A stretch of DNA of 64,000 nucleotides from Trichaptum fuscoviolaceum (taxonomy: Eukaryota; Basidiomycota; Agaricomycetes; Hymenochaetales; Trichaptaceae). Shown here one piece after another: positions 34,401 through 44,830 of the stretch. Both the position numbers and the translations under genes were made by a program. Numbering within the stretch: the first letter of the stretch is position 1; each line of letters begins with the position of its first letter. The notes beneath the pieces are model-generated. The model was not told the DNA's origin. It made no database searches and worked only from the letters and a program-made list of their open reading frames with translations. The DNA lies in the NCBI GenBank assembly GCA_910574455.1, contig CAJSYZ010000002.1:3435671-3499670 (forward strand), read 5' to 3'.

Positions 34401-35799
34401 TCCTCCCAAGGACTAAAGTTCGCATCGTCTTGCGCCGAGACGGGGAGCCTAGTTTTTCCTTGTGTCAGCCAGGCTCACAACTTGTAATAAAGATAAGAAT
34501 GTGAGCATTATAAGTGAAGAAGCTGCAACTTGCCAACCCGGGTGGCATCTCGGGGTCACAGTTAAGTGCCAACCTGAGTGTGGCACCGCCGCGCGCCGGT
34601 CAAGCCGGTCACTGGCACGGTGTCGCCAGGCGCACTCAGGCTCAAGTTAGTAGTAGTAATACTAATCTGTAGTACGATGTCGGATAAGCTTCAAGTAGCT
34701 GAGTCTAAATCAAGCTTCACACTTACTATCAACTTGAATTTGTTTGAAATTGATCTTTCTTACTATGATGCCAACGGTTGAGTAGTAGTACGACTTAAAA
34801 CTCACAAGTCGATCTCCTCTGTCCCTGCGACCTCAGGGTTTCTGCCCTCTCCGCCGAAGAATGTGGATCCATCTGTGTTGCGAAGTGCCCTAACAGGTCG
34901 CTTTGTCCTATCGTTCTGCTTCGACGTATTGGGCGACTCTATCATGTCTGTATCCTCACCAGAAAGACTGCTGTTTTGTCCTGCAAGCGTACTATGATAT
35001 CCGGTGCCACTTATGGCACTATTTGAACCCTTTGCACCCTGCACGCGAGTACGGAAAGGAAGTGCACCTCTGGTATCCTTTTTCCTAACTTTCTTTGCGC
35101 GCGCTCTGTTGGGCGCATCGGAGTTAGCTGCATCATAATGTGAGTTAAAGTGGTCACCCTTGGAGTCTAAAGTCATAAAGGCAAACAACTTACGAATCTT
35201 TAAATGTTCGCCGTCTTCAGCTGCACAAGAGCTGTCTTTTTCATCGTTCGTTGAACCTGTTATGCCCATATCTCATAACTCGACTGTCACTGACTTGAAG
35301 ATAAGGACTCACTAGTTTCAGGGACGCCTTTCGACTTGTTTCGCCCTCGTTTGCCAGTGCCAGCCAGCTTAGGTGCAGTTGAGCCCATATGGGTGCGAAT
35401 GTCAAGAGCCTTTGACAAATTGTTCTCAAGCTCCATCGTCTCCAGTATGGCTGTTTCCTGTTGCTCTGCTGCAGTTCTTTTCTTGCGTACCTTCTCAGAT
35501 GCCTCTTGTTCTTTCGCTGCCCGTTTCTGTTCCGCGATGAGTTTTCTCTTCTCTCTCGCATACGCGGCTTGCTGTGCCGCAGCTTCGCGCAGAGCTGCCC
35601 GTTCTTCCTTCTGTTTTTCCTTCTCCTCCTTCTCCCTCAATGCCTCATCACGCTTTGATGCCTGTTCTTCTCTCCTTCTCTCCTTCCCTTCCTTCTCCCT
35701 CAATATCTCCTCTTTCGTTCGACGTGTTCGCAGCTTATTGACTACCGCTCCCGGATGCTGATCACTATTCTTAGCCCGCGTCTGTCTTTGAGTTAACAT
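31446..35799 (-). CDS. Unknown microexon-rich protein with coiled coil and acidic C-terminus
   Basis: No family recognised. The start MLTQRQTRAKNSDQHPG (35799) opens a 487-nt exon (to 35313) coding a long Lys/Glu/Arg/Ala-rich coiled coil. Then come exons at about 35256-35194, 35127-34806, 34448-34301 and a row of small phase-0 exons: 34231-34196 (36 nt), 34086-34009 (78), ~33942-33911, 33807-33763 (45), 33707-33648 (60), 33554-33489 (66), 33433-33383 (51), 33325-33266 (60) and ~33090-32954. Larger exons near 32905-32590 and 32560-32370 and one near 32280-32170 lead to the last, 32114-31446, whose 120-residue tail is mostly Asp/Glu/Lys repeats. Exact splicing between 33266 and 32114 is uncertain. 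Basic patches such as NNKKRKSP and KKRKLS suggest nuclear entry. It may be a structural or DNA-associated cargo protein; nothing points to an enzyme. Confidence 0.55.
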
Positions 35800-36388
35800 T
35801 CCTGTGCAGTAGTAATAGGGGCACACTGGCAGGTGCTATGAATATCGATGGTGAGTCGACTCAGAGTCAAAGGTGCAAGTTAAAGTTCAAGTTGAAGATG
35901 AGGGCGCCTATTCAAGGAAAATTTACGCCCACTGCCAGCCTGCCACTGGCACTCAGGCTGGCAGTGACTCGGAGTGCCAGTGAGCGAGCCTGAGTCACGG
36001 CGGTACCTGGCACTGGCGCTGGCACTGGCACTCAGGCTCACTCAGACTGGCACTGGCAGGCTTCAACTTGAAGTTGCACTCCGACTCGGATTCCGGCGAC
36101 CGAGACGGCAAGCCTGACACTGGAACTGGCAGTCAGTGAGTCAAGGCACTCAGCCGCAGCCTTCTACCGTACTACTAGCAAATCTGCCAGGTAGACTACT
36201 ACTAGCTCCTACTACGCGAGTCCACCTTGGCGAACTCGATTCGCTGCCAGTGCTACTTCAAGTTCAAGTTGACAGCTTCAGCCTGAGGCTGGGGATTCAT
36301 GTTCTAACTTAGTAAGTCAAAAGTCGAAGTAAGTCAAAAGTCGACTTCAAGTTGCTAATAGGTACTACTATAGGTTGCATCCAAGTCG
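35800..36388. promoter_or_regulatory. Divergent intergenic region rich in short palindromic words
   Basis: 589 bp between the microexon gene (minus) and the transposase (plus), so it should hold both promoters. It is dominated by CACTGGCA/TGCCAGTG words (35930-36070, 36120-36135), TTCAAGTT/AACTTGAA words and ACTACTAG words. Several overlap into hairpins. These could be transposase-binding sites; no binding evidence exists. Confidence 0.45.
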
Positions 36389-39300
36389 ATGCCGGTAACA
36401 CGGCGAAAGCCCAAACCCGTTCATTTTACTGATTTCTTCCCCCCATCCATTCGATGTACCTTCTCCGACTGCGACAGAAGGTTTAAGAATCAATCCGCAA
36501 GAACAAGACATGAATACTCAGCTCATCCATCATCATTTGCATCAGGACCTGCTGCTTATGGTTATGATTCATCACCCATTCGACCCGCACAAGTTCCAGA
36601 ACCTAAAAGTATCTCGAACTCCCCCGAACTCCGGGTCGAGGGTCAACTTGAAGATAAAATGGGCTGCGGCTCTTCAAGTTACGATTACGACATCTCTATA
36701 CTTACGCAGGATATCTCGATGCTTAGCATAGGCCGAGACGAGCTGCTTCAAGATTTAGACGGAGCTGATTCTCTGTCCCATCATTCTGTCACCGGAAGTG
36801 ATGGCCGTAGCGCATCCTCTGAAGATTTGGACTCCGACATTGGAGATTATAAGGAGAGCGAGGATAACTTGAAGGTGTATCACAGATACTTGAATGGTGC
36901 GTGTCATGTTTATTGTCCCCGGTTTACTGCAGTACTCTGACACCTGACACCGTGCAGCCACGCCATGCGATGCGGCAGGAATTTCCTTAGAAAATGAAGA
37001 ACCACCCGTTCCGCGAAACGAACCTGTGTCTAATGTCTGGTTTCCCTATTCGTGCAGAGCAGATTTCGAGCTCGCAGATTTTCTGTATCGGGAAGAGCAA
37101 ATGTCTGCTGGGAACATAACAAAAATTCTCGGAATCATGAAGGCTTATCAGCTGATTCAGGTGGCGGAGAATGTAAAATCTGGCGGATGTTCCGAATTGG
37201 ATACGACAGAGCCTGACAATGACTCGGATCTAGGTATAACTAGTTCGCTACTTGATGGAGACGCACAAAATTTGTACACCGTCATTGACGCTACGGAAGT
37301 CGGTGATGTGTCTTGGAAGTCCTTTAGTAACTTCTACACGGACGACAATGGCCAAAAGGCGACAAACGAGAACACCGAGTCATGGAAGAGGAAAGAATAT
37401 GATGTATGGTATCGGGATCCTCTGGAAGTGATCCGGAATTTGGTGGACAATCCGGCGTTGGAAGGCGAATTCGACTATGTCCCGTTTCGCGAGTATCAGC
37501 CGAAGGAGGACTCTGATGACAAAGAACGAGTATTCAGAAATTACATGCCGGAAATTTTGCTTGGGAACAGGCTGTAGGTCATGAATCATAAACTCGCAGG
37601 AAACATGCTGATTATCCTTGACCTAGAACAAGATCTACGCCGAAGATAAAGCAGTCCATGGATCTATGTTTGTTCCGGTGATCTTAGGGAGCGATAAGAC
37701 AACAGTCTCTGTCGGAACTGGAAATAACGAATACTATCCGTTGTATCTCTCCATCGGGAATGTATCTAACAAGGCCCGGCGGTCACAGAAATTGAATACA
37801 GTCCAGCTTGTAGCATTTCTAGCAATACCAAAGAGTGTGTATCATACCGTAATATTTGATTAGCTCTGACACATTTTGCAGCTGAGCGGCAATACGAAAA
37901 GTCAGATGAATTCCGCCGCTTTCGACATCAAATTTTTCATTCGTCTATATCAAAAATCTTGAGTTCACTGAAGACCGCCATGTCCATAAACACTGAGTTA
38001 ACCATTCTCCGGTGTCCTGATGGTCACTTGCGTAGGTCGGTTCTCGGACTCGGCTCGTATATAGCCGATTATCCGGAACAGGTGAGTCTATGCGCAATAT
38101 GCACTGGATGGTGCTGCAAGTAAGTACCGTCCTTTCCCAAAATCATATCCGAGTCTGAGGCAATGACTTACTGTGGCGGCATAGATGCACAGCACCTCAC
38201 AAGGACCTAGATAATTTGGAATTTGTTTCAAATCCTCGAACAAAAGAGCTGCACGAACAATTGATAGATCAAGTAGATGGCAACAACATTAATAGAGCAA
38301 CAATCCGGAAAGAGTACGGGTTCCACCAGGATATTGTGGTACGTACTTCAACTTCTTCACTGGATGCGTATTCTGCAACTTGTATGTTGTTCTGTAGCCT
38401 TTCACCAATGACTTTCCGCGCGCAGATATATGCGATCTCATATCTCCGGACCTGCTGCACCAAATCATCAAAGGCGTGTTCAAGGACCATCTTGTTGAGT
38501 GGATTTGCCAGTGCATGACCACGACAGAGCTGGATATTGTGGATAAAAGGCACTATTACCTTACAAGTCGTTTAATGTGAATACCATTGCTAACTTTCAC
38601 GTAGAATCAGAGTTGCTGCTCCTTTTCCTGGTCTTCGCAGATTTCCTGAAGGTCGAGGCTTCAAGCAATGGACAGGTAATGATTCAAAGGCGCTTATGAA
38701 AGTATGTGGTCTTTGCATCTCGCTCGAGGCGGTGGTTTGCTGATATCTGATGCAATCCACTTAGGTGTATCTTCCGGCTATTGTGGGCATTGTGCACGAT
38801 GATATAATTCATGCATTGAGTGCATTTCTGGACTTCTGTTACCTTGTGCGTCGGTACACGATTACAGCCTCAAATCTTGATCAAATTAAAGCCTCTCTGG
38901 ATCACTATCATCAATATCGGCAAATATTCATAGCAAAGGGCATCCGGGATAATTTTTCACTGCCACGACAACATGCCATGGTCCATTATCCAACAATGAT
39001 CCCTCTCTTTGCTGCTCCTAGCGGATTGTGTTCGTCTATAACAGAAAATAAACACATTCACGCGGTCAAGGAGACATGGCGGCGCTCGAACAGAAATGAT
39101 CCTTTGGGACAGATGATCACAGCAAACCAACGACTCAGCAAACTTATTGCGTCGAGGGCAGACTTCAAAAGGCGTGGACTGCTGGACGATACGCTGGCTG
39201 AGGCTATGTGGAATGCCTTGCGAGACGTTTTGCGGAAAAATATGTCAGAGTCAAAAGACGGATGACGCCGAGAAGGCCCCAACCCAGAGGGAGCAGATGC

Positions 39301-40356
39301 AACATCATGGCGTACAAACAACAGGGGCAGCCGATGATACAGAGGACTTCTTCGATGACATTGTGGGCAACCAAGAGCAAATCGAAATTGCTGACCTGGA
39401 GGATTCCGGAAGTTCAGTGGATGAGCCCCAGTGTGGTGCGGTTCATAGCGTAGAATGCCAGCTTCGCTTGGGCGGCAGAAATGACCCTTTGAGCTTGATG
39501 TTAATGGCTTCGAAACAACGTTAGTATTACTTAGTAACCCGTGCTTTTGGTGCTGCACATCTGACTTCTCTGTTGTTATACTTGCAGAGTCCAGTAAGGT
39601 GTACCCGAAACAGCTCAACGCGCTTGCGGCGATAAAAGGCCATCCAGAGCTTCGACAGCTCCGACAGCTCATTAAAGAATACTTATTCAACAAGTACGAG
39701 AAGCGCAATTCCAACTTAAGGGGCTCCTCTGGCAGAGCCGAACCAACAGCTGATTGGACATGAACAATGACTTCTCAATTTTCCATTCAGCCACCGCTTT
39801 CTTTGCCTACCGTGGCGAATCGATCCCAATAGAACAAGCAATGAGGGAGGTGATCAGGTCCAATCCCTCTTGGCGCGGAAAAGCAAGACATGACGCAGTC
39901 CTTGTTCGAGTTAGCCCCCGCAAAAAGGGGTTTTCAGGAATGAGAGTTGCCCGGGTTATGCTTCTTTTTTCCTTCACCGCTAAAGGGGAGCATCAGGACT
40001 GCGCTCTCGTCCAATTGTTCAAGCGTGTTGGAGACTCGCCTGACCCAAAAACAAGTATGTGGATTGTCGAGCCGGAATATGAGTTAGAGACCTCTACCGC
40101 CTGTGTTGAATGCTGTTCTGGTGTGAATGCCAGTGGCAGACGTCACTATCACCGTGACTGCAAGGCTCCGAAGCTATTGGTGATAGGTATAGGGGACATC
40201 TTTCGTTTGGCTCACCTCCTTGGGGTTCCAAAGGGTGATGAATGTCCGCCGAAGTCATTGACACCTGAGAAGTCCCTGGACTTTTATGATAGATTCTATG
40301 TTAACCGATTTGCTGACATGCACATGCACGAATCTTTGTACGAAAATAGACAGTGA
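36389..40356 (+). pseudogene. Plavaka-type transposase, nearly full length, three apparent frameshifts
   Basis: Transposase of the Plavaka group. Segments read 36389-36896, 36958-37573, 37627-37834, 37882-38119, 38185-38338, 38398-38549, 38605-38701, 38765-39519 and 39588-40356. A C2H2-type finger opens it (CTFSDCDRRFKNQSARTRHEYSAH pattern, Cys-x4-Cys...His-x4-His). Family blocks follow: NVWFPYSCRADFELADFLYRE, YDVWYRDPLEVIRNL, FVPVILGSDKTTVSVGTGNN, EYYPLYLSIGNV, SYIADYPEQV, SPDLLHQIIKGVFKDHLVEW, GLRRFPEGRGFKQWTG, HAMVHYPTMIPLF and FSIFHSATAFF. The frame breaks near 37550, 39255 and 39755, where the conserved reading continues one register off and no intron fits. The intron after 38549 would start with GC rather than GT. 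The gene therefore looks inactive, unless the breaks are sequence errors. The catalytic acidic residues were not traced. Confidence 0.85.
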
Positions 40357-41622
40357 TAAACATAAACTTTTCATTCAGCACATACGGAGTATATTGAAAC
40401 TTATGAATTGAGGATACTACGGTACTGAAAGAAAATGATGTGAAAACAGACCTTCTTCAGTGTTGTAGATGATGGTAGCCAAATATTGCAGTCAGTGCGA
40501 TGGTCGGAAATCATTCCCCGGGCGGCCGCCGGCGTCGAGTAGTACAGTAGTAGTAGTACTAGTAGTACTAGTACTAGTACAGTACTATTGGTACAAATTT
40601 TTTTACATAACACCAATCCAACTTGAAAGCCTGAGTGCTTTCAAGTTGAACACTGGCATTTGACTCGAACCAATGACTCGGACCTACTACTACTAGTACT
40701 AGTAGTAGTACTACCTCAGGCCGGAAGTTCTCAACTTGAATCCGGAAAGAGCCTGAGGCATGCTTCAAGTTTCCACTCACTGGTAGCTACTAGTACGTTG
40801 GCTCGAAGTTACAACTTGAAACAGTACGACAAATTCAGTGTTGAGATATAATAAAATGACAGTACTAGTTATGACCTAGTAAAAAACAAACTCTCGAGAA
40901 GCTCACATTGCCATCAGCGGACTCAAGCTCGAACTGACTCGCCGAGTCGGATCATGCCAGTGACCTACCTCAGGCCAGAAGTTCCCCATTGGCATCCGGA
41001 AAGAGGCATGCTTTCCTCTCCAAGTTAGCTATGTTTTGAACTTGAAGTTACAAATAGTACGATTAGCATAGTAGTAATACTGTATACTAGTACACATGAA
41101 GCGCTTCAGAGGAAAGCGTAGATATGATGGAGGATGATTGAGTAGCCTCAGGCTGATAGTGGTGTATCACTGCAGTTCCCGACTTGCATAGTATGAAATA
41201 TCAAAAAAAAAAACTTGAATATGAGTACTTTAAACTTCAAAATGTACCACTACTAGGCTGAGTAGTAGTACTGTAGTACTACGACTTCAAGTTCATGTTG
41301 AGCACCTGTCATAAAGATAAGTATATGAATATTATTAAATATTATTTTTGTCATATTCAAGAAGATTTATTGGCGGTAGTGGTTTCTAACTTGAATACTA
41401 GTACTTATAGTACAGAGCTTACTTGTAAAGAGTAGAGTCTGAAGAGAGAAGAGTAAGTGGATCACCATAGAGTAAACCATTAAATAGTAAGAGTACAAAT
41501 CCTTAAACATAATATTTGTCCATGAACGAAAAAAAACTTGTCCTTGGGCCTCAGCCAAAATGGTGTGCCGGTGACCAATGGATCGATTTGTAACCGTCAG
41601 CTAGTACACTGCCGTACTTATA
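40357..41622. other. Gene-free stretch within the element
   Basis: 1.27 kb between convergent genes. Repeated ACTAGTAGTA tracts (40545-40580, 40685-40715, 41255-41280), AACTTGAA/TTCAAGTT words and an AT-rich part near 41320-41350. No coding sequence is supported. Confidence 0.5.
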
Positions 41623-43489
41623 TCAGTACTGGTGTGGGATAGGGTCCAATTTGTCGAGAAGAGCAAATAGGATTCCATAATCCGTTAAATAGAATGGACC
41701 ATACTCATGAAGTAGATCGTTGACTGTTTTCAAGACGAGAGAGTCAATATTCTCTTCTGTCGGAACAAGGGCTTCAAGATGCTCCATGTGCTCGATATCC
41801 TTGAGGAACAAGTGGGTGGACCTGTCCAGATTTTCCTCGTCTGTATCTTTGTAATCGGCATTGTCAAATCGTCCAATGCCCTGACTCGCTTCGATAATCC
41901 CTATTTGAGAGGCATCCATCTTCATCGTAAACCGACGCATTGCACCATCATTTTTGAGGAGCATATCCAAGAGCAAGTCGTCAGAGAGGATAATTAAGCA
42001 TTTCCTGATCCAATTGAACCTGCTCAGGATGGCCGAACGGTCTCCATATTTGCGCAGGAGTTGTCGATTTATCTTCAACGAGGATGCTACGCCGTCAGCC
42101 GAGTCGGCGCCAAGAATATCCATTGACTTCTGAATGAGTTGTTGAATGTCGGACAGAGCACCCTCTCCACCGGCACGTTCAAGTTCACGTTTCCATTGAC
42201 GCCGTGCATCACGTGCTGTTCCGGCTTGAAAGACAGCCTTCGTCTGAGTGGCAGAACAATTGACTTCTGTTTCCGAGAGTCGAATGTTGGTCGACTCTGA
42301 CTGTTGTCCCGAACTGCATTCGTCTAAGGCGGCTACCCAATCCTTGCATTCGTTATAGGACCAAATAAGAAGGGGCAGGAAGAACTTAAGCGCAAGCCTG
42401 GGATTTCGGGGTTTGCGTTCAGATCTTTCGAGATTCATAGCCATGACTGTCGTAAAGTGCTTCAATTGAGTAGCGAGTTCATGACAAATATTTCTCCCGA
42501 GCTCTGTGTCTTTGATGTCAATCCTTATCGCAGAGAAGACAGATTTCGTCTGTATCCAACGATTGCCGAGCTCCTTACTATCCTCAAGTCGAATTTGCCA
42601 GCGCAGGATCGTATGGTGTGAATGATAATGGGTTACTAAGCAAGTCAAAAAGTAGTCCCAGATGACGCCCCCAGTAAAAATATTGGAGAGTTTTCTTGAC
42701 GGAAATGCGCCGGGAAGAACAGATATGAAGGCTGTGGCAACAGCAAGTCTGAATTCATCCACACGTTTGTTGATAAGCAGATGAAGCGGCTCAGACTGTA
42801 TATCACCGAGAAGAATAGGACGAGAAGTTAGAAATGATTAAGTCAGAGTTTATTTCAAGTCCAAGATGCAGCCTGGGCTTACCATGTGATGCTTGAAGAT
42901 CGCTAGCTCTTCAGTGAGTTTGAAGAGCATGTCCGTGTACTGAAATGTATTGGACTCAAGCTGATCTATCGCCCTCTCCATCTTTCTCCGCAGAGCTTGA
43001 ATCTCCCTATCCCTCTTAAGGATCCTCATATTTGCTGAATCAAAGCACATCCCTAGGCGCTCAGCCAGGTGAAGCGTTTCCTGAAAGTCCTCCGACGAGA
43101 ATCCGACGCGGTCTGCATGCTTTATCTTGGACGACAAACTTTTGACGATTGATTGGACCACGGTGCTATCGATAAATAGTTTTGACTGAAAGCCTCGGGG
43201 TAAGTCCTCTGTCAATTCACCAAAGATAAGCCAAGCTGCGTAGTAAGTAAGCAATATGATCCCTACCGAAATCGATAAGTTCGAGAAATGCATCCTGTTC
43301 CCAGTCGGTGCCAGACTCGGAGTCGGACCCATCGACAATCGAGCGCTTTGAGCTACTACTGTCGCGAGTACCAGGTATGGTGAATTCTGAAACGCTCTGC
43401 TCATCATCTGTATCCGGGCTAGAGACTGACTCGTCATCTGTATCTGAGCGAGAGCCTGAAGTTTCGTCCCCGCGTTCGGAACTTGACAT
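41623..43489 (-). CDS. Unknown 582-aa protein of the large element
   Basis: No family recognised. Exons read 43489-43267, 43235-42883 and 42795-41623 with consistent phase. The N-terminal ~65 residues are Ser/Asp/Glu-rich and look disordered (DTDDESVSSPDTDDEQ). A helical middle with a likely coiled coil follows (RILKRDREIQALRRKMERAIDQLES..ELAIFKHHM). The C-terminal ~390 residues are globular-looking, with conserved-looking Trp/Cys/Leu-rich stretches (ILRWQIRLEDSKELGNRWIQ; RFNWIRKCLIILSDDLLLDMLLK) and an acidic end region. There are no enzyme motifs, signal peptide or membrane segments. The first intron (43236-43266) would be only 31 nt, so that junction may be wrong. The gene converges on the transposase. 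It could be an accessory DNA-binding or structural protein; this is speculation. Confidence 0.6.
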
Positions 43490-44830
43490 GCTGGGAGTTT
43501 GACAGTAACCTAACTTCGAGCCTCAATGGTAAGAAATACCAGTAATGGCGTGCCACTACCAGCGGCGGAGAGTAGTAATTGAAAGAAAAGCAAGGCTTGT
43601 TGACGAAGGATGGTTCAAGTTTAAGCGCCGTGTGAACGGCGTGGATCTATAGGGGCATCATCGGTCATCATCCTCAGGCTGAGCCTGCCAGTGAGTACCA
43701 GTGCCAGTCACATTGGTGTGAGTGAATGATGACAGGCGGTAGTTACTAACTTACTAGTACTAACTTTAGTGAACTCTCACTCAGCGGAAACTCAGCAGAC
43801 TGCCGATTTGTGGGACCCTCGATAAAGGCCTCTGGCGACTTGGTCCTTCAGTTATATCGGGACAATTTGAGCCACGTTCAAGTTTGTGCCACTGCCACTG
43901 CCACTGGCAGGACCCGGCCCGGGATCAGGTCAGCCTGCCAGCCCAGTGAGTGAGGCTGCCGGTGTTGGCCTACTACTAGTAGTAGTAGTACTATAGTAGT
44001 AGTAGTAGTAGTAGGCCCTTCCGGCGCTCTCTTGCTATCCGAACTCAGGTGTGTCAGGCCTTGAATCCCCTCTACTTCTGGATGTCGGTTCAGCTCTCAA
44101 GAACCCGGATTCTGCCCCATCTGTCACAACTACTTACGAAGCCCATATCATTGTGCTTGTCACCGGCCCTCCTCAACTGAAGCTCAGCCAGGCCTTGAAG
44201 ATCGTCTGCCAGTGCCAGTGGCCGGAACTTGTTCAGAGCCGAATCGGATGTTCCGCACATGTATGTATTTTAGTACTACAACTAGAGCTCTAATACTACT
44301 AATACTACTACTAGTAGTATTACTAACAGTGGTAGACTCGGAGATTGTCACTCACTGGCACTCACTGGCAGCCTGAGGCTGGCAGGCACTGGCAGTGACA
44401 GGGGACTTCCTGTCCGGAGTTCGAAACGGGCCGTTGCCAGCAGCAACTTGAACTTCAAAGTCGTGCTGAGTCACCGGCGCTGTGCACTACTAGTACTAGT
44501 AGTACTACTACTAGTAGTAGTATAGTAGTAGTAGTAGTAGCTGCCACTGGCAGCCAGATTCAAGTTGAACTTGAACCGCTGACTCGTCACCGCCGCGTGC
44601 GTCACGGTGACTCCGACTCGCAGTCACCAGTGCCAGTGGCAACTCCGAGTCCTTGAACTTCAGCCTGCTACTACTAGTAGTGAGCGTCCGGACTAGGCTT
44701 TAGCAGTAACCCAATACCCATCCAGAGTCAAATTGAACCTGAAACTTGAACTAAACTGCGCTGGCTGTCTCTGTGCCCCAGCCCGCCGCAACTTTTATCA
44801 ATACATAGCAGAAAAAACATCAACTTGAAC
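43490..44830. promoter_or_regulatory. Divergent intergenic region with dense short-word repeats
   Basis: 1.34 kb between two divergently transcribed cargo genes. Long runs of TAGTAG/CTACTA (43970-44013, 44490-44540), CACTGGCA/TGCCAGTG (43895-43960, 44350-44400, 44620-44640) and AACTTGAA words. The 43970-44013 tract is nearly self-complementary. The plus-strand frame 44051-44293 has no recognisable product and was not accepted as a gene. Confidence 0.5.

Noticed and set aside
36510..36731. Histidine-rich plus-strand frame
   Set aside because: Shadow of the transposase first exon in another register.
40545..40715. ACTAGTAGTA tracts as a CRISPR or telomere-like array
   Set aside because: There are no spacers of constant length, and the units are simple trinucleotide runs found throughout the element.
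44051..44293. 80-codon plus-strand frame in the 43.5-44.8 kb spacer
   Set aside because: It lies in word-repeat DNA, and no splice-connected continuation or recognisable product was found.
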